Assembly: GCA_937893835.1 (NCBI GenBank)
Contig: CALCSS010000047.1
Span: 1 to 23,027, forward strand
DNA length: 23,027 nt
Reading direction: 5' to 3'
Source of the DNA: an uncultured Fidelibacterota bacterium
Lineage (GTDB): Bacteria; Fidelibacterota; Marinisomatia; Marinisomatales; UBA1611
This document shows positions 22,907-23,027 of this stretch, in pieces. The first letter of the stretch is position 1, and every line of letters begins with the position of its first letter. Position numbers and translations under genes: made by a program. The notes under the pieces were generated by a model. That model worked only from the letters and a program-made list of their open reading frames with translations. It had not been told where the DNA came from and did no database searches.

Positions 22907-23027
22907 TGAAAGTAGCCATTAATGGATTTGGAAGAATTGGTCGATCTGTTTTTCGCATTCTCAATAGTAGGGAAGACGTGGATGTTGTTGCCATCAATGA
23001 CATCTTTGATAAAGGAGCACTAACCAA
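22907..23027 (+). CDS. gap: Glyceraldehyde-3-phosphate dehydrogenase, N-terminal part (3' partial)
   Basis: The GTG at 22907 follows the previous stop with no gap, and GGAGG (22894-22898) sits 8 nt upstream. The 40 visible codons encode the NAD-binding N-terminus: VKVAINGFGRIGRSVFRIL, then VDVVAINDIFDKGALT. This matches canonical GAPDH more closely (INGFGRIGR, AIND) than the upstream copy does. The catalytic region lies beyond the window, so activity cannot be judged here. Tight coupling means both GAPDH proteins would be made together. Confidence 0.92.

Overview
All recognisable genes in this 23 kb window lie on the + strand, with short gaps or overlaps. The base composition is AT-rich and several genes start with GTG or TTG. 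Two very large exported proteins end in FlgD/T9SS-type C-terminal sorting domains. A DUF5683-like membrane module, a Bacteroidetes-style lipoprotein and a GAPDH pair are also present. This points to the FCB group, and by overall flavour most likely to a marine Marinimicrobia/SAR406-like lineage. No rRNA or universal marker gene is present, so that placement is an inference. I see no tRNA, rRNA, CRISPR array, transposase or phage gene.

Layout. 1-705: 3' part of a MORN/YwqK-repeat plus cyclophilin fusion, closed by a clear intrinsic terminator at 750-775. 823-1641: membrane-anchored YheO-like PAS protein. 1689-2642: PLP-dependent serine/threonine dehydratase. 2652-5810: 1052-aa exported protein with a sorting domain. 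5826-8033: a tight redox-signalling cluster of a VOC-fold protein, a ferredoxin-class III cyclase-Rieske triple fusion, and a free Rieske protein resembling the fusion's own C-terminus. 8061-14648: an export/surface cassette made of a small exported protein, a CsgG/TolB-like plus DUF5683 protein, a cohesin-like lipoprotein and a 1492-aa multidomain surface protein carrying a dockerin-like double motif; the last three genes overlap by 35 nt each. 14702-18009: an unknown alpha-helical protein, a YwaF-type membrane protein, a class V aminotransferase preceded by a perfect 22-bp palindrome, and an unknown membrane protein. 18018-19842: an MTA/SAH-nucleosidase-like protein overlapping a spore-photoproduct-lyase-like radical SAM protein. 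19938-21705: a run of small membrane or exported proteins, including two microproteins of 32 and 26 codons and an M14-like zinc hydrolase. 21890-23027: two GAPDH genes in tandem, the first of which has Ser where the catalytic Cys should be.

How the parts may work together. The 5.8-8.0 kb cluster looks like an iron-sulfur-controlled cyclic-nucleotide signalling unit. The 8.6-14.6 kb cassette looks like an outer-membrane or surface assembly in which a lipid-anchored cohesin-like protein could hold a dockerin-like surface protein. The nucleosidase/radical SAM pair suggests clearance of 5'-deoxyadenosine beside the enzyme that makes it. The tandem GAPDH arrangement suggests a canonical glycolytic enzyme co-expressed with a catalytically altered paralogue. 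These functional links are inferences from domain content and gene order.
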